The notes: generated from the sequence alone by a model not told the origin. 64,000 bases of DNA from Petrosia ficiformis (GCA_947044365.1 OX345645.1:6267741-6331740), one strand, 5' to 3'; shown: positions 1-13,185, counted from the first letter of the stretch. Made by a program: numbers and translations.

Positions 1-155
1 GAGATAATATATTATGTAAATCATAGTATACACTAATATATTATGAAGACTCAGGCGTCTCTTTACATGATGTATGTCCTGGGGATTTTAAGAATTCAAA
101 AACAAAATGAATATTAATCTGTTATATATAATAATGTCCTGTGTTTTTCCTATAG

Positions 156-642
156 TAAAATTATATAATTATTTGATTTCCAAGCTCGGTGAATTAAAGA
201 CGACTCATCCAACAATATATGAAATTGTACGGCTTGTTGGTGTAGCACCACTTTATAAATATTGTTTATTCATTGGAAAGCTCACTGTTCCAGATGACCC
301 TATTTGTCAACAGATATGTCCTCTCAGCCAACTAGTTTGTACTACATCACCAATCTGTGATTGTGTGAACAATCCAGGTAAACTTATTATTATACTGAAC
401 TGTGTTACTGTTAATATCTCATTTCACAGTTGTAGGTGAGGAATGTCCTTGGTATATACCTAGAATGTGTGCCCTGGTTTGCACTATTGCTAATAAACCA
501 GAAGTGTGTCCATCACTACTAACAGGTAAATGATGATAATTATATACTTTTGTGCATATGTCTTTATACTTTTACATGTAATAGTCTCTATTCTAATCAT
601 TTAGCCTCCATTCTTACTATATTCACTGCAGATCTCCAATAA
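156..642 (+). CDS. Copy A: 3' part of a secreted A-B-A-B cysteine-rich protein (cut by window edge)
   Basis: Three exons are visible: 156-377 (A module, 74 codons), 430-525 (B module, 32 codons) and 632-642 (Asp-Leu-Gln-stop). Each follows a polypyrimidine/AG acceptor and all junctions are phase 1. The A exon has the family core PLYKYC, then C-x3-C-x6-C and a terminal CDC. The B exon carries four Cys, starting EEC and ending EVC. The sequence is nearly the same as in copies B-G (35.6-53.8 kb), so the signal peptide, linker and first A-B pair should lie left of position 1. The window starts inside the intron before the second A module. The stop codon overlaps an AATAAA at the terminal exon. 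Function is unknown; by comparison with full copies the product is secreted. The exon structure is well supported by paralogue comparison. Confidence 0.75.
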
Positions 643-1284
643 ATTCTGTAATCTACCACCAGTTAGAGACTCATCAATAATCTCAAATGAACACAATTAG
701 GATGTTTTTTAATGTTTTTTTTCACAATTGTTTTAAATTTTATTTTAAACGTGTATTGAATGTTGTAAGATTTCCTTTTCAATTTTCATGTCCTTTCATT
801 TACAATAAATTAATAGTCATTGTTACTCAATTTGTTGGCTAATGTTCATTTTGCGAAATTATAATAATCATCCTAAGGAATGATGTTGCAGTATGTATCC
901 CTGTATGCAGTCATTGACAGTGTTAGAGATCAGGTATTCAAAAATTCTATATCTTGTACCAACATCTTGGATGCTCAGTACTGTCTCATTTATTAACATA
1001 ACTAAGCTGTGTATAATTGAAATGGAGAGACACATGTCCAGAAAACATCTAGACCAATTGCGCTCTATAATCTGAGCCAGGTTGAGGAAAAGTATTTCGT
1101 AGATAATGTCTACTACTTAAGTCAGACAAATTCAGCTGTGTGTCTCTCTACTTAAGCTAGATTCACACTTATGAAGGCAGTGACTGTCTGTGCAAACACA
1201 CTGTGAATTTGTCAGCAGCACTTAACACTCACTTTTATCTATGTTGCAAGGGAAGGCATTGCAGCCCTGATATACCTTTATGTA

Positions 1285-1476
1285 CTACATACATACATAC
1301 ATACATACACACATACATAAGTACAGACATACATACATATACACACATACATACATACATACATGCATACATACACACATATATAGATACATACATACAT
1401 ACATACATACATACACACATACATACATACATACATAAATATGTACATGCATACATACAACTTACATACATACATG
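1285..1476. repeat. ACAT tetranucleotide microsatellite
   Basis: Imperfect (ACAT)n of about 190 bp. A related array sits at the same relative place upstream of gene 3 (11962-12150). The Thr/Tyr/His- and Cys/Met/Tyr/Val-rich ORFs here are translations of the repeat. Confidence 0.9.
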
Positions 1477-1629
1477 TAATCAGGGTTACCCTTTTCATGT
1501 ATATACTCTTAAGTATTCTGTTATCTATCACTTTTACTCAATTAAGTATATATGTGGTATATTATTAACTTATTGCAGAATGCATTACTGTTGCAACAAT
1601 ATGTATTGTAATGGCTGCATCTGGGAATT

Positions 1630-1896
1630 AGTTAACTATATTTATAGCTAAAACACATTTTAGTAAGGCATTGTGATGTTTAGTTAACTAAATCATAAGT
1701 CTATTGCAATACGTCTATTGTAATAACTAGAACTAACTAAAATGAAAAATGGCCAATAATGGACACTTTTAGTTAACTAAACCACTTTTAGTAAGCCTGA
1801 TATTATTTCAGTTAATTACTAAACTAAAAATTAGAGAAACAAGTCATACTATAACTATAACTAAAAGTGGTCATTATTATCAAACTAAAACAACAC
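1630..1896. mobile_element. ACTAAAA-rich MITE-like element
   Basis: An AT-rich element containing repeated AACTAAAA / TTTTAGTT motifs and a recurring AAAAATGGCCAATAATGG core. Diverged copies of either orientation occur at 7808, 9426, 9905, 12390, 16254, 18834, 20905 and 21718. No ORF, so a non-autonomous element is inferred. Confidence 0.6.
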
Positions 1897-2422
1897 TGAT
1901 GAGAATGTGAGCATTTAAACAAAAATTGTTTTTTCACATTTGCAAAACAATTTTTATTATTTCATTATTAGGAGCTTTCAAGAAAGGCTATGCAAGTGCA
2001 AGCATTGATGCTGCATGCATGTGTGTGTTTGGAAATGAACTTCATTCGATTTTCTACATTATATACAGAAAGATGCAGAGCAGTGACGTTTATTTCCCTA
2101 ACAAATCTTCATGAAATATTTCAGTGATATTCCCGACTTTGTATATATCAGTATTCTGGTATTGCTAATTGTAATTAACCCTCACTTGAACAGAGGGTCA
2201 CTGTAATTTTTAAAATATTATTTATATTAACAGAAGTGCATGAAAAATAAGATTAAGAATTAAAGCTTTGAAAAGGAAATTGTTTTTCAAATAATAACTT
2301 GTTAATTGAAAAGTTATTTATGATAAAAATAGTTAATTAACTACAATTAACCATAATAATTATTATAGTTAATTAATTAATAATTGTATATACAGCAGGA
2401 TTATGGTGCAGGTCTGCTGCAA

Positions 2423-5400
2423 ATGACGACTGCCAAGCTGTGTGTGTGGATTATTTTCACAGTCTTGATTGCAAATGGGAATATAATATCTGCTCATAGA
2501 AGTTAGTGTACAGTTACATACAATGTGTGTCATTGTAAACTATATGAATGAAATCGTGTTTTGTGAGTAGCTGAATTGTGGGGACAACTTCCATAGTCCA
2601 AGCCAAGTTTATTCTTGATTATGTGTTATTGTGCAAATAGCAAATATACTTCTGTCCAATAGATTAGTAATATGTGGACTGATTCACAAAGCACCATCAC
2701 TGACTCTCTCTCTCTCTTTCTCTCTTCTATATATATATATATATATATATATATCTAAAAGCATCTGGAATAGAAAATGGAAAAATTGCATATGGTGAGT
2801 CACAATCTCTATGAATGCATATTCATGGTTGCTGTTAAACTAATTAAGTTTGCAATTATTACTTTTAGTAAATCCGATTGCTCCGCTTGACATTGTACAG
2901 TAATGTTGAGTATGACGAGACGTTTTCTTACTACTTACTCTACGACCTTGCACAAACAAAAATGACTAATGGAAATGATTACGTAATGAATGTCTTAACT
3001 TGGTAAATATTATCTTAATCCTGTTATGAATTGTGTACACTAAATTTAGTGATTTTTAAAAGCTCTGATTCAGCATCCATTAATTTTAGCGAATTCTGAG
3101 CCATTCCTTATATGCCTAATAAAAATGATCATGAAATTATTTTTTAGCATGTAGTCTAATATCATCAATTATTTCGTTAGTTGCTAAAAACGTTAAAATT
3201 AATACATGCAATGTGCTTAACGTATCTCGTTCACAAGCTCTTCAAAGAGAAAACAAGAATAGACGAGCACCGAGTGTGATGACTTTACAACTAAAACTGG
3301 TTTACTGTGCAATTTATCAAGAGCTAGAGTCTACGGTTCAGGGAAGAATCTGAGAGGTTCCTTGGCAGGGTTCTAATTAAAGAGTGGAAGAGAGGTGCTG
3401 CACCACAAGATACAATGCCATTTCCCTTTGATGTGGTCCTACGGAATGCAATTAAATCACAAACATGCTTTGATTTTTGTGTCGCACCATTCTGTTGAAA
3501 TGTGGCTAGCTTAAACATTCTCCGGCATTCTGTGCATTCGGAATACTAGGGCTCTGTAAAAGTGCATTTCCAGTCTTAGTACACAGATTATTTTTGAATT
3601 GAAGTAATCATTAATGACTTTCTTATAATAATAATTATTGTAGTTATCATTGCTATATTATCAGAATTGCTTGAATGTTTCAAAAAAAAATGAAAGAATA
3701 TGTAGGGATATCAAAACTGAAAAAGCACAAGATTGCAATTCTCAGGCCAATAGCCAATACAATTAGTTATTATCACTCAAGTATTGAGTGTAATAAACGT
3801 GAATAATTTAGTATTTTCACAAATACCGTTCTGTTAATTTGTCCTTATAGATTCTATGACAGATGAACCAAGTCATTGGAAACCAATAAGTGAGTTTGTA
3901 ATGACCACAGAGATATACCACAGTGTTTCCCTCAGGATAAATATTAAGGGTGGGAGGTTGCATTGGTGGTACATGACGTTTGATTAACAATGTTCTATTG
4001 GTGTTGTAAAACAGTGTAAACTTTAAAATTAATGGATGGAGAAGCACCATGGTTTAGGGGAAACACTGGATTACATTCAATGAGATTTAATGTATGTTTG
4101 TGTATATGCATTGTAAATTTACTGACAAGAGATTTTACCGATATTGGGATAGAGCGATAATTACTTTATTATCATATATGTACTGATAACTGATCCACTT
4201 ATATCTACCTTCTGGTTTCTGATTCTTTCAATGAAAACGGGCATTTTCTCAATAATTATAAAAGCGATTAATGATGTTATAATCACAAGAAATGACTTTT
4301 ATTAGTACACTTATTACAATATCGGTTACATGTTTCATTAATGGCCAATGTGGACCAGTACCATTTACCTATCCGATTATCAATCAGTACATCACTAACT
4401 GTCAAGGAAGTAATGTTATTGTGGGACTCGATGTATTAATAGGTGTGGCACTTAGAATGCATGCTTACCACTAGAGTTACAGTACATCTACAGAGCAAAC
4501 CAGCTTAGAAATTACCTGTTGCAGCTGAAAAGATGTAGAAAAGGTATTACAAGAATCTTTAGAAAATGAGATGAGTGGAAAACAGTTTTAGACACAGCAA
4601 TGATTAATTAGGTTAGAAAGTTAAAGGAAGAGATCTGTGCACTGAAACTGAATTCACTTTACAGAACTAAATATTCAGGGTGAATAGAATGTTAGAGACA
4701 TTGTAGTGCCGTCAGCAATGATTGATAGTCACTGCAAATCAATCATAGGGATCTATAGCTAACAGGTACATCACAGTTACTGGCAGGTGTTATATATATA
4801 GAGATATGGAACCACAGGGCTGATATAAGACCTATAAGGATATTCATAATAGATTATATCAGTCTGAGCATGCATAGTTAAGTTGTAAATTAAAGAGAAG
4901 TTGGAGAAGAAGAGTTGTTAACAAATGAAGAAAAGGTGCGTAGATGTCCCCAAGAAAGCTTAAAACGAAGGGTGAAGGGCTGATATTGCTGATACACACC
5001 TCGAAGCCATGTTGTATATATTTCATATCACTATATTCTGATAAATGCTTACATTTTAGCTCTCATTGCGCCGCCATTTCACAGGAAACTAACTAAATTT
5101 GGTATCTTGGTGGAGCAATAATTGATCTTCAGATTCAGTTTGCTGCCCGTAAAAAACATGTTGAATATTGAACATTTAATTATTAGCTTTTGACAAAATT
5201 ATTATTTGTCAAATGCTTGATTTTCGCATCTACAGTCACAAATAAAATGAATATAAATTTTTATTATGTTTTTAGGCAGTAATGATAATGAAGATAAAGT
5301 GACAGTACAGGAAGGTAATGTTTAATAATCAAGTCACAAATTTTATTGTTGAGTTAATACAATATCATCAGTGTTAATACCTTACAGTTACATGTACTTA

Positions 5401-8400
5401 CAGAAAACATAAATAATGATCATATTATTTTTCCCAGTAGTTCCTACTGAACCAATAATCAACATAACTTGTGAGTTATGATTATTATTGTATTTGACAG
5501 TGAACATGAAAATCAGTCATTTGAGAAGTAATAATTTTGTTAAATGGTTACATCAGCTATTGTTTACAGCAAGCTAAATCTGGTAACCAGAAGAGCAACT
5601 ATTGTTCCACCTATATACCAAATTTAGTTAGTTTCTCATGCTAAATGGCTGAGCAATGAGTTTCACAAAACTATTATTTACCAAATCATTGTTTTTCACT
5701 TCACAATTGTTTTATTATTGATTGAGTGATGATCATATTATTCTTCCCTATAGTTCCTACTGATGCAATCAACATAACTTGTGAGTTATAATTATAATAA
5801 TAATAATTATATTTTTTGAGGATGGATATGAAAATCAGTGATTTTAGCAAAGCACTCATTATTCTAGCATTTTCTAAAGGATGCCAACTAAATACAAAAT
5901 GACTGAGCTACGAGTGATTAAATGCAAACATTTCACAATTATAATTATTTGCCAACTCATTTTCACTTAATAATCTTGTTTATCAATGTCAATCATCTCT
6001 GTTTATTATTTTTTCCTATAGTACCTACTGACATCATCAACATAACTAGTGAGTTGTAATTATTATATTATATATTTTTGAGGGTAGATACAAAAATCAG
6101 TCATTTGGTAAAACACTCATTGATCAACCATTTTCTAAACAATACCCACTAAATCTGGTATCCCAGTAGAGGAACTATTGCTCCATGTAGATACCAAATT
6201 TAGTTAGCTTTTTGTGCAAAATGGCTGATAAATGAATATTCAATTTAAATGAAAGTGTTTCACAAAATTATTATTTCCCAACTCATTTTCACTTGTTTAT
6301 TATCAATGTCAATCATCTCTGTTTATTATTTTTCCTGTAGTTCCTACTCCAAACACAACTGGTGAGTTTGTCATCATATTAATTATAATTTTGAATCGTA
6401 TAGTCCATTTCCCGATGACGAAGATGATGACGACTTGAATCTCAGTTCTCAACCGGAGTCTTTCACTAGTTTTTATTATAATCTACTTTATTATTATTAT
6501 TGATGATTATAATTTGTTTTCTATAGTTGAATTTCCTACCATGAACACAACTGGTGAGTTAAATAAATCAGTATATGTAATATATAATGAAATGATACTC
6601 CTTACTTGCTAAAGAAACTATATGCACGAATATAATTAATAAATAGCATTTTCAGGACAATCTTTAATTAGAGCCAGCCAGCAACGTTGCCATTTCATTT
6701 CTCACATGTATTATTATATGTATACAATTATAGATTTTTATTTCTATTAGGTGTTGAAGATATACTTGATGTGTTTAATGAAACTGTTCAGGTGATCAAT
6801 GAATTTCTATGTGAATTTTTTAAAGTTGTTGGTGTAGAGCCACTTTATAAATTCTGCCGTATCAGCGATGGCAACTTCACCATTTGTGATAGTCTGTGTG
6901 CTCTTAGTGCAGAAATATGTGCTTCAGATAATTGTTATTGTGTGGAAAACTATGGTAAGTAACGTAAATTTATATATGTTTGAAGAAAGAGCGCTTACAG
7001 CCCTCCCCTACCTACCTAACTACAGTTTAGACAATGTGTATGTATAAACTTTGGAAACTGACACTTCCCTTAAAATAATTGTGATCAAATGCTTACATAT
7101 AATCATATCATTTCTAATGACTGGGCTGTACAAAATGGTGTAATGGAGAGTGATTGCTAGTAATCAAGTTATTTCATGAAAAAATGTTCCATACTAAATG
7201 CAAGCTTAGCTATTTTTGCCATTGCTTCAGTCATACTGTTCACATCCTAATTCTTATTACTCCCCACAACCTCAAATCTAGTTCCTGAATCATTTATATA
7301 TACATTAACTGGAGGTAGTTACTTTTTTAATCAGTTGTTTCAGGTCATTAAATGACGACAGTCCACTGTCCCCAAAGAGTACCCTCTATCAGCCATAAAT
7401 AAAGTGCAGAGTTCCATCCCAATGCAGTGTTCTGCCCAGGATATTTAGAGTGGTGGTTGGATTCTAACTTGCATTGTTAGCGCTGTTAATTCTGTCTCAG
7501 TCCCTATACATGTATTATCGGAGAGGTGGTTAGCCTCATGCTGAGTGGTGGTTATTCCCGACCAGTGTGGGCAGAACATTGTCATGCCCACAAGCTGAAA
7601 TTTGGTTCCTTAACGAGTCCCTTGATAGCTGCAGTTAATCATTTAATTTGTCTTGTAGTTGTATATTGATTTGGTCTCTTTTTTATCCAACAGGTGCGGG
7701 AATATGTTTTATGCTTATGAAAGTTGTGCCATCAGTTGCTACAATGCTCGTTATCTCTGTACAGAAGAAGGTATGTATGCATTATTATATCTAGTTGTGC
7801 ATAAATTAGTAGATACCTATAACTAAAACTCCTTTTAGTAAGGATTGTGATTTTAGGTAACTACTATGGGAATAATTATAACTAGCTAAAACGAAGATTG
7901 GCACTTTTAGTTAGTTAATTAAAACCAAAACACTTTTAGTAGATGTGTATACAAGCATCATTGGTGTTAACAGGTCATTTTATAGTCAAAAAAGCTGTTA
8001 ACACGAAGCAAGACACTTATCAACTGCCATTTTATTGCGATTTCAATTTCACATGTTTGGTTTCTGCACATGAGCAAACATTAAACGAATACCCAGATAC
8101 AAATACTAGTGTTGTACCTATACTAGTAAATATAATTCTAGTTACTAATATCTAGTAGAGACAAAACCTAGTATTGTTACAAGTAGTATAATCAAGGTCG
8201 ATACTAAACAAGACTAGTATATCCCAAAACCCCATTACTATAGCTGTTCATTTACTCAATTAAACAATAAGGTATTTGTGTTTAACAATAGAATTCAATT
8301 GAAGAGGAGGCATATCTTTTACAATAACATTAGCCTTATATGTAAATACAGTTGTTGTGTGCTTAATAATCTCCAGTGTTTGTGCAAAAATGAACCACAT

Positions 8401-8586
8401 AATGATATTCATAATTGAGAATGGCTCACATCCACTGCATTAAAACATCATACAGAATGAGTTTTATAAATATTACATTCTTGTGTGTATAGCAAGATTT
8501 GAAATCCCAACTATGAATATCATAAATGTAAATTATATAATTACTTATATTAATTGTTATATTCATAATTCTTTCCAGTTCCTTAG
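2423..8586 (+). CDS. Gene 2: secreted protein with micro-exon linker and one A-B cysteine module pair
   Basis: Proposed exons: 2423-2501, 2762-2794, 3851-3889, 5276-5314, 5441-5470, 5754-5780, 6022-6048, 6341-6361, 6527-6553, 6751-6954, 7694-7770 and 8579-8586. All junctions up to 6954 are phase 1. The first exon encodes an N-terminal signal peptide (starts MTTAKLCVWIIF). The next eight are 21-39 nt micro-exons coding a Thr/Pro/Asn/Ser/acidic linker. 6751-6954 is an A module with six Cys (PLYKFC, then C-x3-C-x6-C, CYC). 7694-7770 is a B module (YESCAISC...LC), but its family frame is off by one base from the phase of the previous exon. The last exon gives Val-Pro-stop in the family frame, with an AATAAA near 8758. 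The first four exons are confirmed by a duplicated copy in gene 3. The 3' end and the frame break are the weak points. Function unknown; probably extracellular. Confidence 0.6.
5441..6553 (+). CDS. Micro-exon array of gene 2 (five 21-30 nt exons)
   Basis: Five micro-exons, 5441-5470, 5754-5780, 6022-6048, 6341-6361 and 6527-6553, each lie between a CCTATAG/CCAGTAG-like acceptor and a GTGAGTT donor. They encode VPTEPIINIT, VPTDAINIT, LPTDIINIT, IPTPNTT and VEFPTMNTT after phase-1 joining. The introns between the first four also repeat one another (shared CCAAATTTAGTTAG and ATCATCTCTGTTTATT blocks), so whole exon-plus-intron units of about 270-320 bp were duplicated. The peptides are rich in Thr and in N-x-T sites, as expected of an extended glycosylated linker. 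Confidence 0.65.
6751..6954 (+). CDS. A-type cysteine module exon of gene 2
   Basis: A 204-nt exon of 68 codons, phase 1 on both sides, with acceptor TTTCTATTAG and donor GTAAGT. It shows six Cys in the family order: PLYKFC, C-x3-C-x6-C, then CYC. It is the same length as the first A exon of array copies B-F and clearly related to it. Confidence 0.75.
7425..7581. mobile_element. MITE-like element with CAGTGTTCTGCCCA inverted ends
   Basis: The element starts CAGTGTTCTGCCCA and ends TGGGCAGAACATTG, an inverted repeat of 14 bp with one mismatch. Related copies are at 17294-17546 and, reversed, about 28618-28760. No ORF. It lies in the last large intron of gene 2. Confidence 0.65.
7694..7770 (+). 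CDS. B-type cysteine module exon of gene 2, one base out of frame
   Basis: The exon lies between TTTTTTATCCAACAG and GTATGT. In the frame that matches other B modules it reads Cys-Gly-Asn ... YAYESCAISCYN ... LC, with four Cys. At 77 nt it is one base short of phase 1-to-1, while the equivalent exons in gene 3 are 87 nt. Either a base was lost or misread, or the copy is damaged. Read in the phase given by the upstream donor, the exon encodes an unrelated hydrophobic peptide and translation stops four codons into the next exon. Confidence 0.5.
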
Positions 8587-9425
8587 ATGAATATTGCAAC
8601 CAATTAACTTCAAAATCAAGAACACTTTTTTCTTGCGCTAATCATAATTATGTATAGGAATTTGAATTTTGCTGTACATATACATATTCACAATCATTTT
8701 TTTTTTGCATTTTCACAATTTTGTATTGGGTTTCAGGGCTGAATCATTTTGTATTACAATAAAAGTGTTTTGATGAATTAAGATTTTATTATAGATTACT
8801 GTCAATTGTAGTAGCTGAACTGACTACAATCACATCATTACAGTAGAATCGCATGTTTCATCATAAGGAGTCATGCTATAATGTTATATTGTATAGTCTT
8901 GTATGGTACTAGAAGTATGTTAGGGTTATATGTTGCTGTATTTGTTCTTGCTTGGATCATGAAATTATTGTATTCTGTGGTTTTTTTTAAATGTGTAATA
9001 AAAACTAAAATTTATAACTACAATACAATAATCGTAATAAGTGACTGCACATTATTTGGAACATTTCTGTAGAATTGAGCAGATTGTGTGTGTACTACAA
9101 TTCTTGTATTACACAAACATAATTATATACTTGAAATCAAATAATATATATTTAATTTATTCCAGGTTCAATAATTCTTATTTTTATAAATTGTTGTTAA
9201 AGGACAAAATATTCATAATCAATTTTTTTGCATTTCTACAATTTTGTGTTGTGTTTCTTTCATAGCTGAATCATTTTGTATGAAGTGTTTTTTTTATTGT
9301 AGATTACTGTCAATTTGTAGTAGCGGACTACAATCACATCATTACAGTAGAATTGCATGTTTCATCGTAAGGAGTCGTGCCATAATGTTACATTTTTGTA
9401 TGGTATGTTAAGGTATATGCTGCTG

Positions 9426-9652
9426 TATTTAACTAAACTATAACTAAATTACAAGTCTACTGCAATAACTATAACTAACTAAAATGAAAATTGGCCAATA
9501 ATGGGCACTTCTAGTTAGTTAACTAAAACTAAAACCCTTTTAGTAAGCCTAATATTATTTTAGTTAATTAAACTATAACTAAACTAAAAGTTTGAGAAAC
9601 CAGGCATACTATAACTAAAAGTAGTCGCTATAGTTACACTAAACAACACTAG
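9426..9652. mobile_element. ACTAAAA-rich MITE-like element
   Basis: Shares the AAAATTGGCCAATAATGGGC core and flanking ACTAAAA/TTTTAGTT tracts with the copies at 1630, 12390, 20905 and 21718. A reverse-oriented copy follows at 9905-10086. Confidence 0.55.
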
Positions 9653-10668
9653 TTGTTGGGCTTTTAAACTGCCCATTATTAGAACAATAGACTAGTAATT
9701 TACACTAAAAGAGGATTTAGTTATATAACCACATAATGAGAGGCAGGAGGCTATCAAAATGTCACATTAAAAGCTGTGTTTGTTTCATTAATCACTACAT
9801 CAACACCTGTCTATACATGTACATGCAGTGTTCATGCTTTTCTGTGCCATATATATCCCTCATATAGTGCTGGGAATTGATATATAATTTAGTTAAATTA
9901 TATTGTAGTGTTGTTTTACTATGACAAAATGACTTGGTTTCTTAAACGTTTATACTTAATTATATTAGGCTTACTAAAAGGGTTTTAGTTTTAGTTAACT
10001 AACTAAAAGTGCCCATTATTGGCCAATTTTCATTTTAGTTAGTTATAGATATTGCTACAGACCTGTAATTTAGTTATAGTTCAACTAGAGGTCATTGTAC
10101 TTTACTTAGGGTCAATCAATATAAAATTATTCTGTAACAGGTTTGGATTATGTAAATGTAAGTCATTGCACACTCCAACACTGTGTTTTAGATTGTTCAG
10201 GCATGTTACAGAGAAAGGTGTCAACTGCAAAGATAATAGTAGGCACCTTGAACACTGATTGTAGTGTTCTTACAAATGCATGAACCCCTTACAGTTGACC
10301 ATGCAGTTACCATGTGATATACACACAGTAGACTTCAAAATTATTACAACATGAAAATAAGTGTAATGAAACTTAAATGTAAAACGTGGATTCCAATACT
10401 AGAAAGCCACTTTATAAAGCATTAGTTGATTTGGATTCCAAAATGAAGCCATAAAGTACTCTATGGCTTCACAATTTGGAAATTGATAATTCTGTTGCAA
10501 TAATTTTGAAGTCTACCATACATAGTAGTGTTGTTTTAATTTGACAGATGCACCATGTTTAGTTATAGTTATATTTCACTTAATACAGAGATGTAATCAT
10601 TTCAGGGAGCTTGGAATAGTGAGGTTACACTATAGTATTATTGATAAAGGGATGCGGATAGTGAAGTT

Positions 10669-10983
10669 TAGTGCTGGTCGATATTGATATGAAAATATTG
10701 ATATTACTGATACAAACCTCTTCTTTTGAGGTATTGATATTCTTTAAAGAAATAATTTTGATCCGATACTAATTTTCCACACCTCTATTTTAATCTGACA
10801 CACCCAATTTTTCATACAGTTTCCACATTTTTAAAATTTGTATAAACTTTGACGTTTATCAAACCACATGGATTACGTGCATGTACATTACAAGTATTGG
10901 TATCATATTTGATACCATCGATACTGATTCCCAAATTATTTAGTATCATATCGAAGTGAAAATACTGGTATCACCCAGCACTA
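10669..10983. mobile_element. MITE-like element with TAGTGCTGG ends
   Basis: Begins TAGTGCTGGTCGATATTGA and ends TATCACCCAGCACTA, giving inverted ends around an AT-rich body with repeated GATATTGATA-like motifs. A relative with stronger ends is at 31339-31673. No ORF. Confidence 0.6.
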
Positions 10984-11649
10984 GGGAATTCTGTTATAAT
11001 ATATAATATAATAATGCTAAGTTATATAGCTAGATTGGAGGTGTTACCATTTCTCAGCTCCTCCTCCTATAGTGGGCCTGTACCAAACTAACCAAAGTCA
11101 TCATTCATTTTAGTCTCATCAATATTCGTTTGCAAATCTCATGCTCCTTGATTTTGAGCTGCCACAAACACACCAGTTCAGTCCACTGAGTCCAGATGTA
11201 CAGTCTAATTAATCCACATGGCCTGGAATCTTTAGAGAGGGGAGTGGCTGGTCTGCTTATGGTAGTTGTGGATGGTATGTTAAGACTAATTAATTAATTA
11301 TTACAAAATTGCAGAAGTAGTACTCATATGTGATCCATCAGTACTATGGTAGCATACTCTATAACAGTCCTACCAATCCTTTCATGTTAATGGTATAGAT
11401 ATAATATACTCTTACATATTATTATAAATTACATACATACAGTACATACATACATATGTGCATACCATATGCACATAAGTTTGGGATAAAGTATAAAGAA
11501 CGGTACCATGCAAGAGGGCGTGTCCTTCATCCTAGGGTCTCTTGTCATCAGGGTTTTAATTTATCAAGCCTACTTGAGGTGCTTTTCTTTATACTTGATC
11601 CTAAGTATGTATGTGCATACATACATTACATATGTAGTTACGTGCATAC

Positions 11650-11683
<34 letters not shown>

Positions 11684-11961
11684 ATAGAAAAGTTGGCAAA
11701 GTGGATCAAAATAAATGGGGCAAAGACCCCCATTTGTGTGTGTGTGTAAGCACATGGAAAACTATGGGGTGTTCTAATTCTAATTTAAGACTCACTCAAA
11801 ATATATTTGCTAAGCAGGTGTGATATCACAAATTAACACTTATGAAGGCAGTGACTGTCTGTGTAAACACACTGTGAATTTGTCAGCAGCTTTTACAGCA
11901 GCACTTAACACTCACTTTACTCTATGTTGCAAGGGAAGACATGATTGCAGCCCTTATGTGT

Positions 11962-12150
11962 ACTACATACAAATATACATACATACATACACACATACAT
12001 AAGTATAGACATGCATACATACACACATACATACATACATGCATACATACAGACATACATAAATACATACATATATACAACATACATACATAAATATGTA
12101 CATGCATACATACAACCTACATACATACATACATACATACATACATACAA
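11962..12150. repeat. ACAT tetranucleotide microsatellite
   Basis: Imperfect (ACAT)n, the counterpart of the array at 1285-1476. Both sit about 1 kb upstream of the duplicated signal-peptide exon. Confidence 0.9.
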
Positions 12151-13185
12151 TCAGGTTAATGGGTAGATCTTCTCACAGCTGTGTAAATTCAAGGAGGGAT
12201 TTGGTTGATATGATAAACCAAGTCCCTCCTTTCTATTTTATACCCTTTTCATGTATAGTATTCTGTTATGTATCACTTTCATATCAACCTGACTCAATTA
12301 AGTAAGTATATGGTATTTATTATTAACTTATTGCAGAATGCACTATCATTGCTACAACATGTATTATACATGGCTGCATCTGGGAATTAGTGTTGTTTTA
12401 GTTAACTATAATTATAGCCTAAATGACTTTTAGTTAACTAAATCATAAGTCTATTGCTATTGTAATAACTAACTAAAATGAAAAATGGCCAATAATGGGC
12501 ACTTTGAGTTAGTTAACTAAAACTAAAACCCTTTTAGTAAGCCTAATATTATTTTAGTTATAACTAAACTAAAAATTAGAGAAACTAGTCATACTATAAC
12601 TATAACTAAAAGTGGTCACTATTATCAAAATAAAACAACACTGATGAGAATATGAACTTCATTGCATTTAAACCAAAATATTTTTTTCACATTTGCAAAA
12701 CAATTTTTATTATTTCATTATTAGGAGCTTTCAAGAAAGGCTATGCAAGTGCAAGCATTGATGCATGCATGTGTGTGTTTTGAAATGAAATTCATTCAAT
12801 TTTCTACATTATATACAGAAAGATGCAGAGCAGTGACGTTTATTTCCCTAACAAACCTTCGTGGAATATTTCAGTGATATTCCGGACTTTGTATATATCA
12901 GTATTCTAATTTCTGGTATTGCTAATTGTAATTAACAGTCACCCGTGAAGGTGGAACGGAGGGGAGGGTCACTGTAATCTTTAAAATATTATTTTTATTA
13001 ACAGAAGTGCATGAAAAATAAGATTCTATTAAGAATTAAAGCTTTCAAAAGGAAATTGATGTTTCAATAATAACGAAAAGTTATTTATGATTAAAATAGT
13101 TAATTAACTACAATTAACCATAATAATTCTTATAGTTAATTAATTAATAATTGTATAGCAGGATTATGGTGCAGGTCTGCAGCAA

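Larger units (their letters stand above)
643..2422. other. Spacer between copy A and gene 2, no gene seen
   Basis: From 643 to about 1150 the sequence matches the 3' spacer of array copies B-G, including a degenerate tRNA-SINE remnant near 1045-1110. After about 1155 it switches to a segment repeated at about 11.84-13.19 kb upstream of gene 3. That segment holds an ACAT microsatellite (1285-1476), an ACTAAAA-rich MITE-like element (1630-1896) and a GAGCTTTCAAGAAAGGC block. ORFs here are simple-repeat translations or are not conserved between the two copies. Confidence 0.6.
8587..13185. other. Intergenic region between gene 2 and gene 3
   Basis: No gene is supported. About 8750-8900 is repeated at about 9250-9400 (shared GCTGAATCATTTTGTAT and CATCATTACAGTAGAAT blocks). 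ACTAAAA-rich MITE-like copies lie at 9426-9652, 9905-10086 (reverse) and 12390-12646. A TAGTGCTGG-ended element is at 10669-10983. ACAT microsatellites lie near 11605-11685 and 11962-12150. From about 11.84 kb on, the sequence is the duplicated 5' flank shared with gene 2 (1.16-2.42 kb). Confidence 0.6.

Noticed and set aside
107..439. Stand-alone 110-codon ORF at the window start
   Set aside because: It runs through the acceptor at 155 and donor at 378; comparison with six other copies shows exon 156-377 instead.
3324..3518. Minus-strand ORF of 64 codons in intron 2 of gene 2
   Set aside because: The matching stretch in gene 3 (about 14225-14500) has indels and stops in that frame, so it is not conserved.
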